NCBI GenBank assembly: GCA_031551515.1
Contig: JAVBNL010000004.1
Coordinates: 13,009 to 77,008 of the forward strand
Length of the DNA: 64,000 nucleotides
From: FLUQ01 sp031551515
GTDB lineage: Bacteria; Desulfobacterota; Desulfovibrionia; Desulfovibrionales; Desulfovibrionaceae
Direction: 5' to 3'
Below the pieces are notes generated by a model. The model did not search any database. It worked only from the letters and a program-made list of their open reading frames with translations, and had not been told where the DNA came from. Of the stretch, positions 50,688-60,421 are shown in pieces (within the stretch, counting starts at the first letter, position 1; each line of letters begins with the position of its first letter). The translations under genes were made by a program, and so were the position numbers.

Positions 50688-51218
50688 CTAATCCAGACGT
50701 TTTTCGCGCAACACTTTTCGTTCTTCGCTGAAGACGAAGCGGATGATTTTTTCCCGTTCTTCCTCGGTCAGTCGGGTAAACACAAATGAAAACACAGGAT
50801 CCCGGCCGGCGGTCATCGCCGTGACCCGGCCGATGCCGGAGGCGGTAAAAACGCCGCCCTGCCCAAGCGTCAACACCACTTCCAGCCAGTCGCCGGGCGC
50901 CACGGGAACGGACGTGGTGAAGGTCAGGTCGGACGCGCTGATGCGGCTGACCGTGAGCGCGTGCGGAAAATCCTGCTCCAGGCCGGCGCTGCGCATGTCG
51001 GCCAAAATGGCGTCCAACTTTATATCCAGCTGGCATAAAAAACGGCTGACCGGCTCCGGCAGATTCGACGCGGCCATGAATTCTTCACGCGCGGCAGCGC
51101 CGCTCAGCGTGCCGAGCGGCGAATGCGCGGGGTCATCCGGCCCTTCAAGAGGACGAAAGCGCCCCTTGAGGTAGGTGTCTATGCCGGCATAGGCCGGTTT
51201 TTCCGTCATCAAAGGCAT
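50688..51218 (-). CDS. PilZ-like signalling protein
   Basis: 176 residues. Residues 88-160 look like a PilZ-type beta barrel: SRISASDLTFTTSVPVAPGDWLEVVLTL and GIGRVTAMTAGRDPVFSFVFTRLTEEEREKI, ending with helix. The N-terminal c-di-GMP motif (RxxxR) is not evident, so it may be a non-binding version or use another ligand. A preceding helical part has DIKLDAILADMRS. Lies between cpoB and cheZ, with a diguanylate cyclase 1.7 kb away. Could be part of motility control. Confidence 0.6.
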   Translation of the reverse strand: MPLMTEKPAYAGIDTYLKGRFRPLEGPDDPAHSPLGTLSGAAAREEFMAASNLPEPVSRFLCQLDIKLDAILADMRSAGLEQDFPHALTVSRISASDLTFTTSVPVAPGDWLEVVLTLGQGGVFTASGIGRVTAMTAGRDPVFSFVFTRLTEEEREKIIRFVFSEERKVLREKRLD

Positions 51219-51221
51219 CCG

Positions 51222-52109
51222 CTATTTTTTGTTGTCCTGCAGGAACTTCTTGGCGCGGCCCGCTTCCGGGCTGGAAGGGTACTTTTTGATCAGCTCTTCC
51301 AGGCGCACGCGGGCGGCATCTTTTTTGTTCGCAGCGTAAAGGGCCATACCCTGCTTGAGCATGGCGGACTGAAATTTGCTGCTGCCGGGGAATTTCATAA
51401 TGACCTGCTGGTAGGCAAGCGCCGCCGCCGCGTAGTCTTTCAGCTGATAATACGATTCGCCCAGCCAGAAATGCGCGTTGCTGGCCAGCTTGTGCTGGGG
51501 AAAGGTTGTGGAGAAATCGCCGAAGGCCTTGACGGCGTCTTTGTAGCGGCGGTTGCCGAAGGCCTGCATGCCCGAATCATACAGCGCGGTGGCCGTATCC
51601 ACGGTTTGGCCGCCGGGCGCGGTCGTGGCGGCCGCCGTGGGCGCGGCGCCGCTGGTCGCACCCATGGTCGAGCTGGTGGAGGGCACGCCGCCGGGGGTGG
51701 TGGGGCTCATGCCGGTATAGCCGCCGCCATCGGCGGGAGCGTTCAGCGCCTCTATGTTCATGCCCAGCTCAGAGGCCATCTGGCGCAGGGCCACTTCCAA
51801 CCTGTTCGTGGTGTCGCGCAGGCGGCCCATTTCAGACTGGGCGTCGGCCGCGCCTTTGGCGTTCATTTCATCAAGCTGGCCGCGCACGGTATTCAGCTCC
51901 TGCCGCATGGCCTGCATTTGAGCCCACATGTCGGCCTGGCCGGGCAGCACCTGCTCCACGTTGCCGACTTTTGAAGAAAGGCTGCGCATTTGCTGTTCGT
52001 TCTGGTTGACCCGCGCGGTCAGGTTGTCCATGTCGCTCTGCTTGACGCAAGAGGTCAGGACGGGCAGGGCCAGAAGGCAGACAGCGCAAAGAATCAAACG
52101 CGTATTCAT
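51222..52109 (-). CDS. cpoB: Tol-Pal-associated TPR lipoprotein CpoB/YbgF
   Basis: 295 residues, lipobox LTSC (Cys21; CpoB of E. coli is soluble). Residues 25-115 are coiled coil (trimerisation), 125-170 are Gly/Ser/Thr/Ala-rich, and from 175 three TPR repeats run: ALYDSGMQAFGNRRYKDAVKAF, ASNAHFWLGESYYQLKDYAAA, SAMLKQGMALYAANKKDAA. The TPR part matches YbgF. Tol and Pal genes are not in the window. Confidence 0.85.
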   Translation of the reverse strand: MNTRLILCAVCLLALPVLTSCVKQSDMDNLTARVNQNEQQMRSLSSKVGNVEQVLPGQADMWAQMQAMRQELNTVRGQLDEMNAKGAADAQSEMGRLRDTTNRLEVALRQMASELGMNIEALNAPADGGGYTGMSPTTPGGVPSTSSTMGATSGAAPTAAATTAPGGQTVDTATALYDSGMQAFGNRRYKDAVKAFGDFSTTFPQHKLASNAHFWLGESYYQLKDYAAAALAYQQVIMKFPGSSKFQSAMLKQGMALYAANKKDAARVRLEELIKKYPSSPEAGRAKKFLQDNKK

Positions 52110-52127
52110 GAATGGACTCCGGTATGG

Positions 52128-52373
52128 TTATTCCTGGGGGGAGCGCTCGTCCCTCGAGGGGGGCGTTCCTTGCGGGCCTTGTATGGGCCTTGCCCGCCGG
52201 CGGCCGATAAACAAATACAAAAGCCCTCCCAGCACAGGGACAAAGGTCCCCACCCTGATCCATAGCGTCTGCTCGCCCGGACCGGGGAACTCGTGCCGAA
52301 AGGCGTGCCAAATACACCACAAATTCGGCGCGATGGGAAGACTGAGAATGCAGATCCAGAAAATGGTCTCCAC
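52128..52373 (-). CDS. Two-helix membrane protein, PLDc_N-like
   Basis: 81 residues starting at GTG three bases after the lspA stop, with AAGGA in the lspA end. Two hydrophobic helices (IFWICILSLPIAPNLWCIWH, then FVPVLGGLLYLFIGR) with a charged C-terminus, the pattern of the phospholipase D N-terminal-like domain. Co-transcribed with lspA. Function unknown. Confidence 0.6.
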   Translation of the reverse strand: METIFWICILSLPIAPNLWCIWHAFRHEFPGPGEQTLWIRVGTFVPVLGGLLYLFIGRRRARPIQGPQGTPPSRDERSPQE

Positions 52374-52375
52374 GC

Positions 52376-52867
52376 TTAATCCTTCTCGCGGACCCGGGCG
52401 CGTTGCCAGGAAACCACTATGGCCAGGGCCGCGCCGCAACAGATGGCGATGTCGGCGACGTTAAATGCGGGCCAGTGCCAGTCGCCCCAGTAAAAATCCA
52501 AGAAATCGATGACCGCCCGGTAGCGGATTCTGTCGATCAGGTTGCCCACCGCGCCGCCGAAAATGAAACCCAGAGATGCAAAAAAGGCGTATTCTTTCGG
52601 CCGCGCGTTGCGGGCAAGGGCGACGATGACGACCGCCGCGATGAGCGTGGCCGCAAGAAAAAGCCAGAACTGCCAGGAAATGTCGTGACGGTTCAAAAAG
52701 CCGAAGGCCGCGCCCCTGTTGCGCACGTGAACCAGGCTGAACAGGCCGGAAATAACGGGTATTTCGGTATGCAGCGGAATGGTGGTGAACACCAGGGCCT
52801 TGGTGATCTGGTCAATGGTGACGGTGACCCCGGCGATAAGAGAGATAATGGCGTATCGATTCAGCAT
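52376..52867 (-). CDS. lspA: Lipoprotein signal peptidase (signal peptidase II)
   Basis: 163 residues, four membrane helices. Conserved blocks: VRNRGAAFGFLN (near 48-59), GGAVGNLIDRIRYRAVIDFLDF (in pieces, near 104-125, catalytic Asp) and AFNVADIAICCGAA (second Asp, near 138-151). It removes signals from lipoproteins, many of which lie in this window. Confidence 0.95.
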   Translation of the reverse strand: MLNRYAIISLIAGVTVTIDQITKALVFTTIPLHTEIPVISGLFSLVHVRNRGAAFGFLNRHDISWQFWLFLAATLIAAVVIVALARNARPKEYAFFASLGFIFGGAVGNLIDRIRYRAVIDFLDFYWGDWHWPAFNVADIAICCGAALAIVVSWQRARVREKD

Positions 52868-52908
52868 GCTATTGTTCTATGGTTGAATATCCTGCGCGGA
52901 AGATGCGG

Positions 52909-54003
52909 TCAGCGCCCTACTACCCGGTTGCGGCCCGCTTCTTTCGCCGCGTATAAATTGCGGTCCACCTTGAGGAGCTGCTCTTCCAGCGTCTGCCCGG
53001 TGTCGCCGACATATACGCCTATACTGACAGTATAAGCAATGTGGATGTTGCGATCAAGGCAGGGGGCGTTTTCAATGCTGCGGCGCAGGCGCTCAAGCAC
53101 CACGGTGGCTTCGCTGGCGTCCGTTTCGGGCATCAGCAGCAAAAATTCGTCGCCGCCCCAGCGGAACAGCTTGTCGGTGGTTCGCTGGTTGGCCAGAAGA
53201 ATCCGCACGCAATGGCGCAAAACCGCATCGCCCGCCTGGTGCCCGTGTACATCGTTTATGTATTTGAAGTTGTCAATGTCAATCAGGGCCAGGGCGTACG
53301 GGCGTTGTTCACGCTTGGCCCGCGACTCCACCCAGTTGAAAAAGAGCATGAAACTGCGCCGGTTGCCCAGGCCCGTCAGCGGGTCAAGGAGCGAGTCGCG
53401 CTTGAGCCTGCGCATGGCGCCGGTCAGCGCGCAGTGCGTATTGTGGCGGATGTATTCGGTCAGCCAGGAAAACAGCATGGTGCCGAACATGGCCACAAGA
53501 AAACGGACCTTGAGCATGGGGGCCACATCCGGCGCCAGGCCCAGCGCGGGCGGGGCCAGCAGAAAAACGAACAGCTGGATGAAAAAAATGGCCAGCAGCA
53601 GCGTTCCCCAGCGCAGCCCCGCGCAGAACATGACCAGCGGGGGGAAAAGCATGTACCAGACGAGGTTTCCCACATCGGCGATATTATACCGTGCAATCAG
53701 AATGGAGCTGAGAATTATCAGGCTGAAGCAAGTACACAGTATGGGCGCAAGGCCGTTTCCTTTGCGGCGCAGCCAGATGAGACCGACAAAAGGAACGATG
53801 GCGGTGACGCACAGAGGGGTGACTATGTGGTAACTGTCGTCATACAGGTTGATGGACGCGGCGAACAGCATCAGAAACGTAGTGACAAGACATAGAAAGG
53901 CGGCCTTTGAACGCAGTATGGCGGCTTCATCAACGGTTGCCGCCGCCTTGTCCATGGGCTGCGGAATAAGCAGGCGTTTCAGATGACCATATACTCTTTT
54001 CAT
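52909..54003 (-). CDS. Membrane-bound diguanylate cyclase (GGDEF)
   Basis: 364 residues. Six membrane helices (about 36-185) then a GGDEF domain: DPLTGLGNRRSF (207-218), LALIDIDNFKYINDVHGHQAGDAVL (in pieces), RTTD (274-277) five residues before GGDEF (283-287), i.e. an intact product-inhibition I-site, and YAAKEAGRNRV at the end. Makes cyclic di-GMP. No EAL domain. The membrane part has no named sensor fold. Confidence 0.9.
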   Translation of the reverse strand: MKRVYGHLKRLLIPQPMDKAAATVDEAAILRSKAAFLCLVTTFLMLFAASINLYDDSYHIVTPLCVTAIVPFVGLIWLRRKGNGLAPILCTCFSLIILSSILIARYNIADVGNLVWYMLFPPLVMFCAGLRWGTLLLAIFFIQLFVFLLAPPALGLAPDVAPMLKVRFLVAMFGTMLFSWLTEYIRHNTHCALTGAMRRLKRDSLLDPLTGLGNRRSFMLFFNWVESRAKREQRPYALALIDIDNFKYINDVHGHQAGDAVLRHCVRILLANQRTTDKLFRWGGDEFLLLMPETDASEATVVLERLRRSIENAPCLDRNIHIAYTVSIGVYVGDTGQTLEEQLLKVDRNLYAAKEAGRNRVVGR

Positions 54004-54083
54004 AAAGAGTGCGCCGCATATGCCCGTGCGGTCTGCGGAGATACGAATACTTCTCTTTATTCTTATCTAACGCAAAACTTTAC

Positions 54084-54123
54084 AAAGCGCACGGAAAATA
54101 TACATGACTTTCCGTGCGCTTTT
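54084..54123 (-). terminator. Terminator downstream of ilvA
   Basis: A 12-bp stem AGCGCACGGAAA/TTTCCGTGCGCT with an 11-base loop, flanked by T runs; lies seven bases from the ilvA stop and 80 from the cyclase start. Confidence 0.75.
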
Positions 54124-54129
54124 ATGTCG

Positions 54130-55662
54130 TTACTCTTCGTGCCAGCCCAGAAAGAGCCGGTAGGCGGGGTTGGCGGTTTCATCGATATACGGATACCCGG
54201 CCTGGCCCAAAAAGGCGTGAAACGCCGGCAGGTCCGCGTCCGGCACCTGAATGCCGAGCAGAACGCGGCCGTGGTCCGCGCCGTGATACCGGTATTGAAC
54301 CAGGCTGAAGCTCCAGTCCATGCGCATGGCTTCCATAAAGCCGAGCAGGGCGCCGGGCCGTTCGGGAAACGTGAAGCGCAGCAGACGTTCGTTTTTAACG
54401 GAAGGGGCGTTGCCGCCCACAAGATACCGCAGATGAAGTTTCGCCAGTTCGTTGTCGGCCAGGTCCAGCCCGGCGAAACCGTTGGCGCGCAGATCTTCCA
54501 GCAGGTTCGCCGCATCGTCCGGCCCCTCGATTTGAATGCCAACCAAAACTTGGGCATTGATGGGGTCGGCGAAACGCGAGCTGAGTTCGGTAATGGTGTA
54601 CCGGCTCAGGGTGGAGCAGAACTTGCGGAAACTTCCCGCTTTTTCCGGAATGGTGACCGCCAGCAGGGCTTCGCGCTGACCACCCAGGGCGGAGCGTTCC
54701 GCCACGTAGCGCAGGCGGTCGAAGTTCATGTTCGCGCCGCTGGTGACGGCGATCATGGTTTCACCCGCCAGGGCGTTGGACGTGATATAGGCCTTGGCGC
54801 CGGCAACCGCCAGCGCGCCTGCCGGTTCCATGACCACGCGGGTATCTTCGAACACGTCTTTGATGGCCCCGCAAATGGCGTCGGTGGAAACGGTGATGCA
54901 GTCGTCCAAAAGGTCGCGGCACAGCGCGAAGGTTTCGTTGCCGACCAGCTTGACGGCCACACCGTCCGCAAAAAGGCCGACTTCGTCCAGTGCCACCGGT
55001 CTTCCGGCTTCGATAGAACGGCGCATGTCGTCGGAGTCCACAGGTTCGACGCCGATGATCTTGATTTTCGGGCGCAGGTTTTTGACGTAGGCGGCAATGC
55101 CCGCGGCCAGGCCCCCCCCGCCTATGGGCACGAAAATACTGTGGATGGGGTCGGGGTGCTGGCGCAGTATCTCCATGCCGATGGTGCCCTGCCCGGCTAT
55201 GACGTCGGGGTCGTCAAAGGGGTGGATGAAGGTGGCGCCCGTTTGATCCGCCATTTCCAAGGCGCGCCTTCCCGCATCGCTGTACGATTCGCCATACAGC
55301 AGCACCCGGGCGCCCAGGCGCTCCACCGCGTCCACCTTGATTTTAGGCGCGGTGACCGGCATGACGATGGTCGCTTTGCAGCCCAAATGCCGGGCTGAAA
55401 GGGCCACGCCCTGGGCGTGGTTGCCGGCGGATGCGGCAATGACGCCCTTGGGCAAAACATAATGCGAGAGGCTGGCCATTTTGTTGTAGGCCCCGCGCAG
55501 TTTAAAAGAAAAAACAGGCTGCAGGTCCTCACGTTTGAGCAGGATGCGGTTGCCGGTGCGCCGTGACAAGCCGGGCGCGACCTCAAGCGGGGTCTCCTCG
55601 GCGAGGTCATAGACGCGGGCCAGAAGAATGCGTTCCAAATAATGCCTGTGAGCGTCAATCAT
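54130..55662 (-). CDS. ilvA: Biosynthetic threonine ammonia-lyase
   Basis: 510 residues, full length for the biosynthetic type. PLP Lys54 in FSFKLRGAYNKM, glycine loop GGGGLAAGIAA (near 178-188), and C-terminal regulatory tandem ACT-like domains (about 330-420 and 425-508: VTIPEKAGSFRKFCSTL, FTFPERPGALLGFMEAM). Makes 2-oxobutyrate for isoleucine. Feedback control is expected from ACT domains. Divergent from ileS. Confidence 0.95.
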   Translation of the reverse strand: MIDAHRHYLERILLARVYDLAEETPLEVAPGLSRRTGNRILLKREDLQPVFSFKLRGAYNKMASLSHYVLPKGVIAASAGNHAQGVALSARHLGCKATIVMPVTAPKIKVDAVERLGARVLLYGESYSDAGRRALEMADQTGATFIHPFDDPDVIAGQGTIGMEILRQHPDPIHSIFVPIGGGGLAAGIAAYVKNLRPKIKIIGVEPVDSDDMRRSIEAGRPVALDEVGLFADGVAVKLVGNETFALCRDLLDDCITVSTDAICGAIKDVFEDTRVVMEPAGALAVAGAKAYITSNALAGETMIAVTSGANMNFDRLRYVAERSALGGQREALLAVTIPEKAGSFRKFCSTLSRYTITELSSRFADPINAQVLVGIQIEGPDDAANLLEDLRANGFAGLDLADNELAKLHLRYLVGGNAPSVKNERLLRFTFPERPGALLGFMEAMRMDWSFSLVQYRYHGADHGRVLLGIQVPDADLPAFHAFLGQAGYPYIDETANPAYRLFLGWHEE

Positions 55663-55721
55663 GGTATAAATCCTCAGTTGTTGGCTGCGCGTTCGTTACG
55701 CTCCACGGAAGTAAAAAGCTT

Positions 55722-55746
55722 TGTATACCACGCCGGATTTCGTTTG
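55722..55746 (-). promoter_or_regulatory. Candidate -10 region of ilvA
   Basis: Minus strand TATACA (55722-55727) inside GTGGTATACA, the same ten bases as before qmcA. The -35 is not clear. Confidence 0.25.
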
Positions 55747-55849
55747 CCTATCCATGCCGGGGGGTACTTGCCGACCCGTCTTGACTTCACGCGCTTCTTC
55801 CTCCATTTTGTACGTTTCCGCACCGCATGTATGAGTTTTGGGAGAAACC

Positions 55850-58672
55850 ATGCCTGATTATAAGAAAACCCTTTGTTTGCCCGACACATCTTTTCCCATG
55901 AAAGCCAACCTGACGCAGCGCGAGCCTGAAACTCTGCGCTTCTGGGAAAACATCGACGTTTACGCAGCCATGACGCAAACCGGCGGAGAGCGCGGAACAT
56001 ACGTGCTGCACGACGGCCCGCCCTATGCCAACGGCAACATTCACCTGGGCACGGCGCTGAACAAAATATTGAAGGATATGATCGTCAAATCCCGCAACAT
56101 GCAGGGGTTTAAAGCCGAATATGTGCCCGGCTGGGACTGCCACGGCCTGCCCATCGAGCTGAAGGTGGAGCATGAGCTGGGCGAGAAAAAGAAAGAACTG
56201 CCCCCGCATGCCGTGCGCAAACGCTGCCGCGCCTATGCTGAAAAATACATCAACATCCAGCGCAAAGAATTCAAGCGTCTGGGTGTGCTGGGCGTGTGGG
56301 ACGATCCCTATCTTTCCATGAACCCTGCCTATGAGGCGGCGACCGCCCGTGAACTGGCAAACTTCATGTCTTCGGGCGCGGTGATGCGCAGCAAGAAGCC
56401 CGTGCACTGGTGCTGCTCTTGCCAGACCGCGTTGGCCGAAGCCGAAGTGGAGTACGAAGACCACACCTCGCCCTCCATTTACGTGCGCTTTCCCCTGACC
56501 GACCCGAAAGTGAAAACGGTCTTTCCGGAAGCGGACCCGGCGAAAACCTACGTGGTCATCTGGACCACCACGCCCTGGACCATTCCGGACAACATGGCCG
56601 TGGCTCTGCACCCCGAATTCGACTACGTCCTGGTGGCGGTGGACGGCGCCTTCTATCTGCTGGCCGAAGCTCTGCTGGAGTCTTGCGCCAAAGCTTTCAA
56701 ATGGAGCGGCCACGCCATAGCCGGCCGCTGCAAAGGCGCGGCCCTGGAAGGGCTGGTGGCCCGGCATCCTTTCTACGACCGGCCTTCAACGTTGATTCTG
56801 GGCGACCACGTCACCCTTGAAGCGGGCACCGGCTGCGTGCACACCGCCCCGGGCCACGGCCGCGAAGACTATGACATGGGCCTGAAATATCAGCTTGAAA
56901 TCTACGCGCCCATGGATGATGCCGGGCGTTTTCTGCCCAGCGTGGAATTATTCGCCGGGCTGAACGTCTTTGAAGCCAACCCGAAAGTCATTGAAAAGCT
57001 GCGCGAAGTCGGCAATCTGCTGGCGGAAGCGAAAATAACCCACTCATACCCCCATTGCTGGCGCTGCAAAGAGCCGGTGATTTTTCGCGCGACCACGCAG
57101 TGGTTCATTTCCATGGAAGCCAACGGGCTGCGTTCTAAGACGCTGGAAGCCATCAAGAACAAGGTGGAGTGGATTCCCGCCTGGGGCGAGGCCCGCATCT
57201 ACAGCATGATCGAAAACCGGCCCGACTGGTGCATTTCGCGCCAGCGCACCTGGGGCGTGCCGATTATCGCGCTGCTTTGCGAAGGCTGCAACGAAGCCTG
57301 GCACGACGCGGCCTGGGCCAAAGACATTGCGGACCGCTTCGCCAAACACCCCACGGGCTGCGACTACTGGTTCGAGACGGATATCGCCGATATCGCGCCC
57401 AAGGGCCTGGTTTGCCCCTCGTGCGGCGGCAAGGCCTGGAAAAAGGAAACCGACATTCTGGACGTGTGGTTCGATTCCGGTACCAGCTTCGCCGCCGTGG
57501 TGGAGCAGCGGCCGGAGTGCTCTTTCCCCGCGGACATGTACCTTGAGGGTTCGGACCAGCATCGCGGCTGGTTCCACAGCTCGCTCCTCGCTTCCATGGG
57601 CACGCGCGGCGTGCCGCCGTACAAGGCCGTTTTGACGCACGGCTATGTGGTGGACGGCGAAGGTAAAAAAATGTCCAAATCCATCGGCAACGTCATCGTG
57701 CCGCAGGAAGTCATAGACAAGCACGGGGCCGAGATTCTGCGCATGTGGGTGGCCTCGGTGGATTACCGTGAAGACATCCGCATTTCCGACGAGATTTTGA
57801 ACCGCCAGGTGGACGCGTACCGCCGCCTGCGCAATACCTGCCGCTACATTCTGGGCAACCTCGGCGACTTCACGCCCGCCGACGCCGTGGCTGAAAAAGA
57901 TATGGACCCCCTGGACCGTTTTGCTTTGGATCTGGCCAGCCGCGCGCACGCCAGGGTGCAAGAGGCGTTCAGCTCTTACGAATTCCACAAGGTGTTCCAC
58001 ACCCTGCACAACCTGTGTTCCACGGATCTGTCGGCCTTCTACCTCGATGTGCTCAAAGACCGCCTGTACGCCTCGGCCCCGGCCAGCCGCGATCGCCGCT
58101 CCGCCCAGACCGCGCTGTGGCGCATTCTGCTGCTGCTGGTGCGCGATATGGCCCCGGTGCTGTCGTTTACCGCCGAAGAGGTGTTGCAGCACCTGCCGGA
58201 AGCGCTGAGACCGGCCGTGAAAACCGTGTTCGCCCTGCGCGAGGAGCATACGCCTGGTTTCATCATGGACGAGGCAGAACGCGTCGCGTGGGAAACGCTG
58301 CTGACGGTGCGCGCGGAAGTCAGCCGGGCCATAGAGCCTTTGCGCACGGCCAAAGAAATAGGGCACGGCCTTGATTGCCGTGTGACCCTGTACTGCGACC
58401 CCGCCCTGCGCAAAACTCTGGAAGGGTTGGGCACGGACTTGCGTGCGCTGTTCATCGTTTCGCAACTGGTGCTGGCCGACCTGGCCGCCGCCCCGGCGGA
58501 CGCCGTGAAAGCTGAAGAGGCGGAAGGCCTTGCCGTGGGCGTTGCCAAGGCTGCCGGCGCGAAATGCGAGCGCTGCTGGATTTATAGCGAAGAGCTGAAT
58601 ACCGACCCGGCCCACCCCGGCACCTGCCCGCGCTGCGCTGCTGTGTTGCGAAGCCTGCCGCCGCAAGGATAG
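55850..58672 (+). CDS. ileS: Isoleucyl-tRNA synthetase
   Basis: 940 residues from the ATG at 55850 (GGGAGAAACC before it; a TTG four codons earlier less likely). The HIGH motif reads HLGT (65-68), KMSKS is present near 606, and the bacterial C-terminal zinc site has CERCW...CPRC. Class Ia synthetase that charges tRNA-Ile, with editing domain in the CP1 insertion. Shares a divergent region with ilvA, so isoleucine supply and use are neighbours. Confidence 0.97.
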   Translation: MPDYKKTLCLPDTSFPMKANLTQREPETLRFWENIDVYAAMTQTGGERGTYVLHDGPPYANGNIHLGTALNKILKDMIVKSRNMQGFKAEYVPGWDCHGLPIELKVEHELGEKKKELPPHAVRKRCRAYAEKYINIQRKEFKRLGVLGVWDDPYLSMNPAYEAATARELANFMSSGAVMRSKKPVHWCCSCQTALAEAEVEYEDHTSPSIYVRFPLTDPKVKTVFPEADPAKTYVVIWTTTPWTIPDNMAVALHPEFDYVLVAVDGAFYLLAEALLESCAKAFKWSGHAIAGRCKGAALEGLVARHPFYDRPSTLILGDHVTLEAGTGCVHTAPGHGREDYDMGLKYQLEIYAPMDDAGRFLPSVELFAGLNVFEANPKVIEKLREVGNLLAEAKITHSYPHCWRCKEPVIFRATTQWFISMEANGLRSKTLEAIKNKVEWIPAWGEARIYSMIENRPDWCISRQRTWGVPIIALLCEGCNEAWHDAAWAKDIADRFAKHPTGCDYWFETDIADIAPKGLVCPSCGGKAWKKETDILDVWFDSGTSFAAVVEQRPECSFPADMYLEGSDQHRGWFHSSLLASMGTRGVPPYKAVLTHGYVVDGEGKKMSKSIGNVIVPQEVIDKHGAEILRMWVASVDYREDIRISDEILNRQVDAYRRLRNTCRYILGNLGDFTPADAVAEKDMDPLDRFALDLASRAHARVQEAFSSYEFHKVFHTLHNLCSTDLSAFYLDVLKDRLYASAPASRDRRSAQTALWRILLLLVRDMAPVLSFTAEEVLQHLPEALRPAVKTVFALREEHTPGFIMDEAERVAWETLLTVRAEVSRAIEPLRTAKEIGHGLDCRVTLYCDPALRKTLEGLGTDLRALFIVSQLVLADLAAAPADAVKAEEAEGLAVGVAKAAGAKCERCWIYSEELNTDPAHPGTCPRCAAVLRSLPPQG

Positions 58673-58681
58673 GAGATTTTT

Positions 58682-59854
58682 ATGCACGGTTTCACCTACT
58701 ACAGCCCGACAAAGGTCATTTTCGGGCAGGGGACCGTTTCCCGGATCATTCCGGAACTTCAAGCCGCAAACGTGTGCCGGGTGCTGCTGCTGACCGGCGG
58801 TAATTCCGTGCACGCTTCCGGCCTGTACGGCACGGTGACCGGCCTTTTGGACGAGGCGAAAATAACCTGGACGGGGATCGGCGGCGTGCAGCCCAATCCC
58901 CGCCTGTCCAAAGTACGCGAAGCCGTCGCGGCCGGGCGCGAAATGCAGGCCCAGGCTATTCTTGCCGTTGGTGGCGGCAGCGTGTTTGATTCCGCCAAGG
59001 CCGTCGCTTTCGGCGCGGTTTCCGATCAGGACGTCTGGGACGTGTTCGCGAAAAGGCTGCCGGTTACGAAAGCCTTGCCCATATATGGCGTCGTGACGCT
59101 TTCGGGCACATCCAGCGAAGTGAACGAAACCACCGTCATATCAAACGAAGAGACGCACGAGAAATTGGCCGTGGCCCACGCCCCGCTGTTTCCGCGCGCG
59201 GTGATCGTAGACCCCGAGCTGCAATACAGCGTTCCCCTGGCACAGATACGCCATTGCGGGGTGGACGCGCTCAGCCATATTCTTGAAACCTGCTTTCTCG
59301 GGCTGGATACCGCGACCACCATTACGGAACATTGCGAAGCGTATTGCCGGGGCATTATCCGTTGCCTGGGCCTTTTGCCCGGCGCCTTGCACGACTATGG
59401 CGTTCGCTCCGAGCTGGCTTTTTGCAGCACATATACCCATAGCGGCTGGGCCAGCGTGGGGCGCAGCAAGCGCGGGGATTTCTCCTCCCACCGCATCGGC
59501 CACGCGCTGGGCGGCCTGTATGATACGCCGCACGGCGTGACGCTGGGCATCATCATGCCCGCCTGGATGCGCTATGCGTATGACCAGAATGTTTCGCGCG
59601 ACGCTTTCGCCCGTTTGGCCACGCACGTTTTCGGCCTGGCCGAAGCCCCCGGCGGCGATTTTGCCCTGGCCGCCATCACGGCGCTGAAAGATTTCGTGCG
59701 CTCTCTCGATATGCCGGTCAGCATGCGCGAGTTGGGCGTCACCGAAGCGGATATTCCGGCTCTGGCCGCGAACGCCGCAGCCAGTCTGCCTTTCGGCGGG
59801 GCCATTCCCATGAATCTTGAGCGCATTACGGCCGTTTTGAAGCTGGCGCTTTAG
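58682..59854 (+). CDS. Iron-containing alcohol dehydrogenase
   Basis: 390 residues, starting nine bases after ileS. Dinucleotide loop AVGGGSVFDSAKAVA (near 97-111); metal ligands in HCGVDALSHILE (near 189-200, Asp and His) and SHRIGHALGGLYDTPHGV (near 262-279, two His). Closest in plan to the NADP-dependent butanol dehydrogenase branch. Reduces aldehydes or oxidises short alcohols, consistent with ethanol-linked anaerobic metabolism. Substrate not known. Confidence 0.85.
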   Translation: MHGFTYYSPTKVIFGQGTVSRIIPELQAANVCRVLLLTGGNSVHASGLYGTVTGLLDEAKITWTGIGGVQPNPRLSKVREAVAAGREMQAQAILAVGGGSVFDSAKAVAFGAVSDQDVWDVFAKRLPVTKALPIYGVVTLSGTSSEVNETTVISNEETHEKLAVAHAPLFPRAVIVDPELQYSVPLAQIRHCGVDALSHILETCFLGLDTATTITEHCEAYCRGIIRCLGLLPGALHDYGVRSELAFCSTYTHSGWASVGRSKRGDFSSHRIGHALGGLYDTPHGVTLGIIMPAWMRYAYDQNVSRDAFARLATHVFGLAEAPGGDFALAAITALKDFVRSLDMPVSMRELGVTEADIPALAANAAASLPFGGAIPMNLERITAVLKLAL

Positions 59855-59867
59855 CCCGCCCGAGACA

Positions 59868-59905
59868 CAAATAAAAAACGGCGCGTTACGCGCCGTTTTT
59901 TATTT
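59868..59905 (+). terminator. Strong terminator after the alcohol dehydrogenase
   Basis: An almost perfect 17-bp stem (arms CAAATAAAAAACGGCGC and GCGCCGTTTTTTATTTG) with a small loop and a T run on both sides. Confidence 0.9.
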
Positions 59906-59938
59906 GTCCGGTAGAAGCGGCGATGCGCCGCTTACGGA

Positions 59939-60238
59939 TTATACGCCGTTTTCAGCAAGGTCGATTTCGCTCAGGATCTGCTGCACGCCAGGGACATTAC
60001 TGGCGCTGTCCAGCACTTCCTGTTTTTCTTGTTGCGATTCGATCAGGCCGCTGATTGTGACCACACCGTTAACGGTTCTGACAAAAAAGTCACTCTTATA
60101 CGGTCCCAAAGCCGCGGTCACCTCTTTGGTGATCCTCGCGTCTGTGGTGCTGGAGGCGCTCGCAACGGCAGGAGATAAAGCAAGCAGCAAAGCCAAGGCC
60201 GTAGAGGCGCCGGCGAAAGTGGTAAGTCTTTTGAACAT
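59939..60238 (-). CDS. Periplasmic single-BON-domain protein
   Basis: 99 residues from the ATG at 60236-60238, GGAG nine bases before. Signal peptide (about 1-26, ending ASA). One BON domain: ARITKEVTAALGPYKSDFFVRTVNGVVTISG (in pieces), VPGVQQILSEIDL. OsmY-like but half size; BON domains bind phospholipid membranes. No co-transcribed neighbours. Confidence 0.8.
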   Translation of the reverse strand: MFKRLTTFAGASTALALLLALSPAVASASSTTDARITKEVTAALGPYKSDFFVRTVNGVVTISGLIESQQEKQEVLDSASNVPGVQQILSEIDLAENGV

Positions 60239-60368
60239 GACACGTACTCCTCTGTGAAAAAAATATGGTGCAGGCCCCGTAAGGAGGCTACACCGGCTGT
60301 GCAGGTCAACAGGGCGCTGCATCCAACAAGACAAGTAGGCATCATGGGGCGGATGGCAAGAGTAATAC

Positions 60369-60400
60369 AAAAAAAAAGCGCCGGGAGGTCCCGGCGCTTT
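60369..60400 (-). terminator. Terminator of malic enzyme
   Basis: Minus strand GCGCCGGG/CCCGGCGC stem with a four-base loop followed by nine T, about 20 bases after the stop. Confidence 0.9.
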
Positions 60401-60421
60401 GCTTTGAGGTGAAAGTCCCGT